Positions 6,636 through 7,345 of a DNA stretch of 7,345 bases are shown in pieces. Every line of letters starts with the position of its first letter. Positions within the stretch are counted from its first letter, which is position 1. The notes below the pieces were generated by a model. It was given only the letters and a program-made list of their open reading frames with translations. It was not told the origin of the DNA and did no database searches. A program made the translations under genes and the position numbers. Location of the stretch: the NCBI GenBank assembly GCA_949127695.1, contig CASBQH010000067.1, positions 1-7,345 of the forward strand, in the 5' to 3' direction. This DNA comes from Synechococcales cyanobacterium PMM_0073 (GTDB lineage Bacteria > Cyanobacteriota > Cyanobacteriia > Elainellales > Elainellaceae).

Positions 6636-6653
6636 GAACCAAAAGTTTGGGTC
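6636..6653. promoter_or_regulatory. 18-bp near-palindrome ahead of the FAD gene promoter
   Basis: GAACCAAA (6636-6643) and TTTGGGTC (6646-6653) pair in 7 of 8 positions around a 2-bp centre. It begins 17 bp after the hydrolase stop and ends 20 bp before a TATAAT box. The position suits an operator; with such a tight centre and no T tract it is a poor terminator. Confidence 0.35.
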
Positions 6654-6673
6654 GGACTCTGAAAATTGCGCTA

Positions 6674-6679
6674 TATAAT
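6674..6679 (+). promoter_or_regulatory. Perfect TATAAT -10 box for the FAD oxidoreductase gene
   Basis: TATAAT at 6674-6679 is an exact -10 consensus. With a 17-nt spacer the -35 would be GTCGGA, only 2 of 6 matches, and there is no extended -10 TG. This fits an activator-dependent promoter starting near 6686, with a leader of about 97 nt. Confidence 0.45.
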
Positions 6680-6782
6680 CTGTGTAGTAAATCACTAGAT
6701 GTAGCGGTTAGATCATTAAAACTACCGCGCTCTAGGAAGTTTTGACCGCTGCCCTCTCTGCTACTGCGAGCCAACTCCTGCT

Positions 6783-7345
6783 GTGAGCCAACCCTCCTCC
6801 AAACGCCAGTTTACTCAACTCGTCCTGCTCAGCCTGCTCTTGCCCATTAGCGCCACGGGTCTGCTGGGGGCACTGCAATATTATTCCTGGGGCGGAGCCG
6901 TAACGCCAATTTCTACGGCCTTGCTCAGCGAGGGAGCCAGAACGCTAGATATGCAGGCGCTCGACCGTTTAGTCAACCGGATGAACGGCAGACCGCAGCT
7001 CTCGCCCTTGCCTGCCCCCAAGCAAGTCTGGCAGTGCGAGGTGGCAGTGGTGGGCGGCACATTGGGCGGAGTCTCGGCAGCAACACAGGCGATGCGAGCT
7101 GGCGCAAAAACCTGCTTGATCGAACTCTCTCCTTGGCTGGGCGGGCAAATTAGCTCACAGGGCGTTTCGGCCATTGATGAGTCGGGGGCGATGCAGCGGG
7201 AACAGAACTTTAGCCCCAGCTGGCAGGACTTTAAGCAGCTGATCAAAGCGCAGCAGGTAGATCTGCCGATCTGGACGGGCGAGCCATCGCCGCAGTCTAT
7301 AGCTAACCTGAACAGCTGCTGGGTGGGCGGACTTTGCTTTTTACC
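6783..7345 (+). CDS. FAD-dependent oxidoreductase with N-terminal membrane segment, C-terminus beyond window
   Basis: An open frame runs from GTG 6783 to the right edge (187 full codons). The last in-frame stop upstream is TAA at 6717-6719 and no ATG lies between, so GTG is the best start despite lacking a clear Shine-Dalgarno site. Residues 9-31 form a hydrophobic signal anchor or signal peptide after S-K-R. A linker (about 37-83) precedes an FAD-binding Rossmann fold: C-E-V-A-V-V-G-G-T-L-G-G (85-96), helix A-A-T-Q-A-M-R-A-G-A, and L-I-E (112-114), whose Glu would bind the adenosine ribose. The glycine loop reads G-G-T-L-G-G rather than G-x-G-x-x-G, a variant known in the FAD_oxidored (PF12831) group. 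S-P-W-L-G-G-Q (116-122) and N-S-C-W-V-G at the edge also fit that group. Substrate unknown. It lies 164 bp after the DigH-like gene. Confidence 0.85.
   Translation, partial: MSQPSSKRQFTQLVLLSLLLPISATGLLGALQYYSWGGAVTPISTALLSEGARTLDMQALDRLVNRMNGRPQLSPLPAPKQVWQCEVAVVGGTLGGVSAATQAMRAGAKTCLIELSPWLGGQISSQGVSAIDESGAMQREQNFSPSWQDFKQLIKAQQVDLPIWTGEPSPQSIANLNSCWVGGLCFL

Noticed and set aside
6481..6774. Minus-strand frame of 97 codons
   Set aside because: It is antisense to the end of the hydrolase gene and across the FAD gene promoter, with no coding signal.
6881..7246. Minus-strand frame of 121 codons rich in Ser, Cys and Pro
   Set aside because: Antisense to the Rossmann fold of the FAD oxidoreductase, which explains the region better.

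Overview
This looks like a stretch of cyanobacterial chromosome. The firmest marker is an intact psaC gene, whose product carries the two [4Fe-4S] clusters of photosystem I and is found only in oxygenic phototrophs. Base composition is moderately GC-rich in genes and more AT-rich in spacers, as in many Leptolyngbya-like filamentous cyanobacteria, but the exact taxon cannot be fixed from this window. I see no mobile element, CRISPR array, tRNA or rRNA.

Layout. The left part is on the minus strand: a DUF554 membrane protein running off the left edge (1-736), a two-hairpin terminator (about 786-831), psaC (849-1094), a long psaC upstream region, and a MalF-type sugar ABC permease (1333-2247). 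A 320-bp divergent spacer (2248-2567) holds a plausible sigma70-type promoter and a 12-bp palindrome. It feeds a two-gene plus-strand unit: a previously unlisted 31-residue single-span membrane peptide (2568-2663) and a 108-residue unrecognised protein (2689-3015). That unit converges on typA/bipA (3229-5019, minus), with a terminator hairpin between them. A second divergent spacer (5020-5391) carries a structured typA leader and two perfect tandem duplications. The right end is on the plus strand: an exported GHL10/DigH-like glycoside hydrolase (5392-6618), then the start of a membrane-anchored FAD-dependent oxidoreductase (from GTG 6783, running off the right edge).

How the genes relate. 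Most are independent housekeeping or accessory units rather than one pathway. PsaC works at the stromal face of photosystem I and TypA at the ribosome. The DUF554 protein and the ABC permease sit in the inner membrane; the permease's binding protein, second permease and ATPase are not here. The hydrolase and the FAD enzyme lie in tandem and both carry N-terminal export or anchor segments, so they may share an envelope role, but the FAD gene seems to have its own promoter. The most open part is the 2568-3015 pair, whose two products I cannot assign to any family.

The feature that recurs across the window is short tandem duplication. Six of the seven main gene boundaries carry an exact or near-exact adjacent duplication of 6-15 bp, and a (CCAG)5 tetranucleotide run lies inside the 3' end of the DUF554 gene, where slippage would shift the frame.
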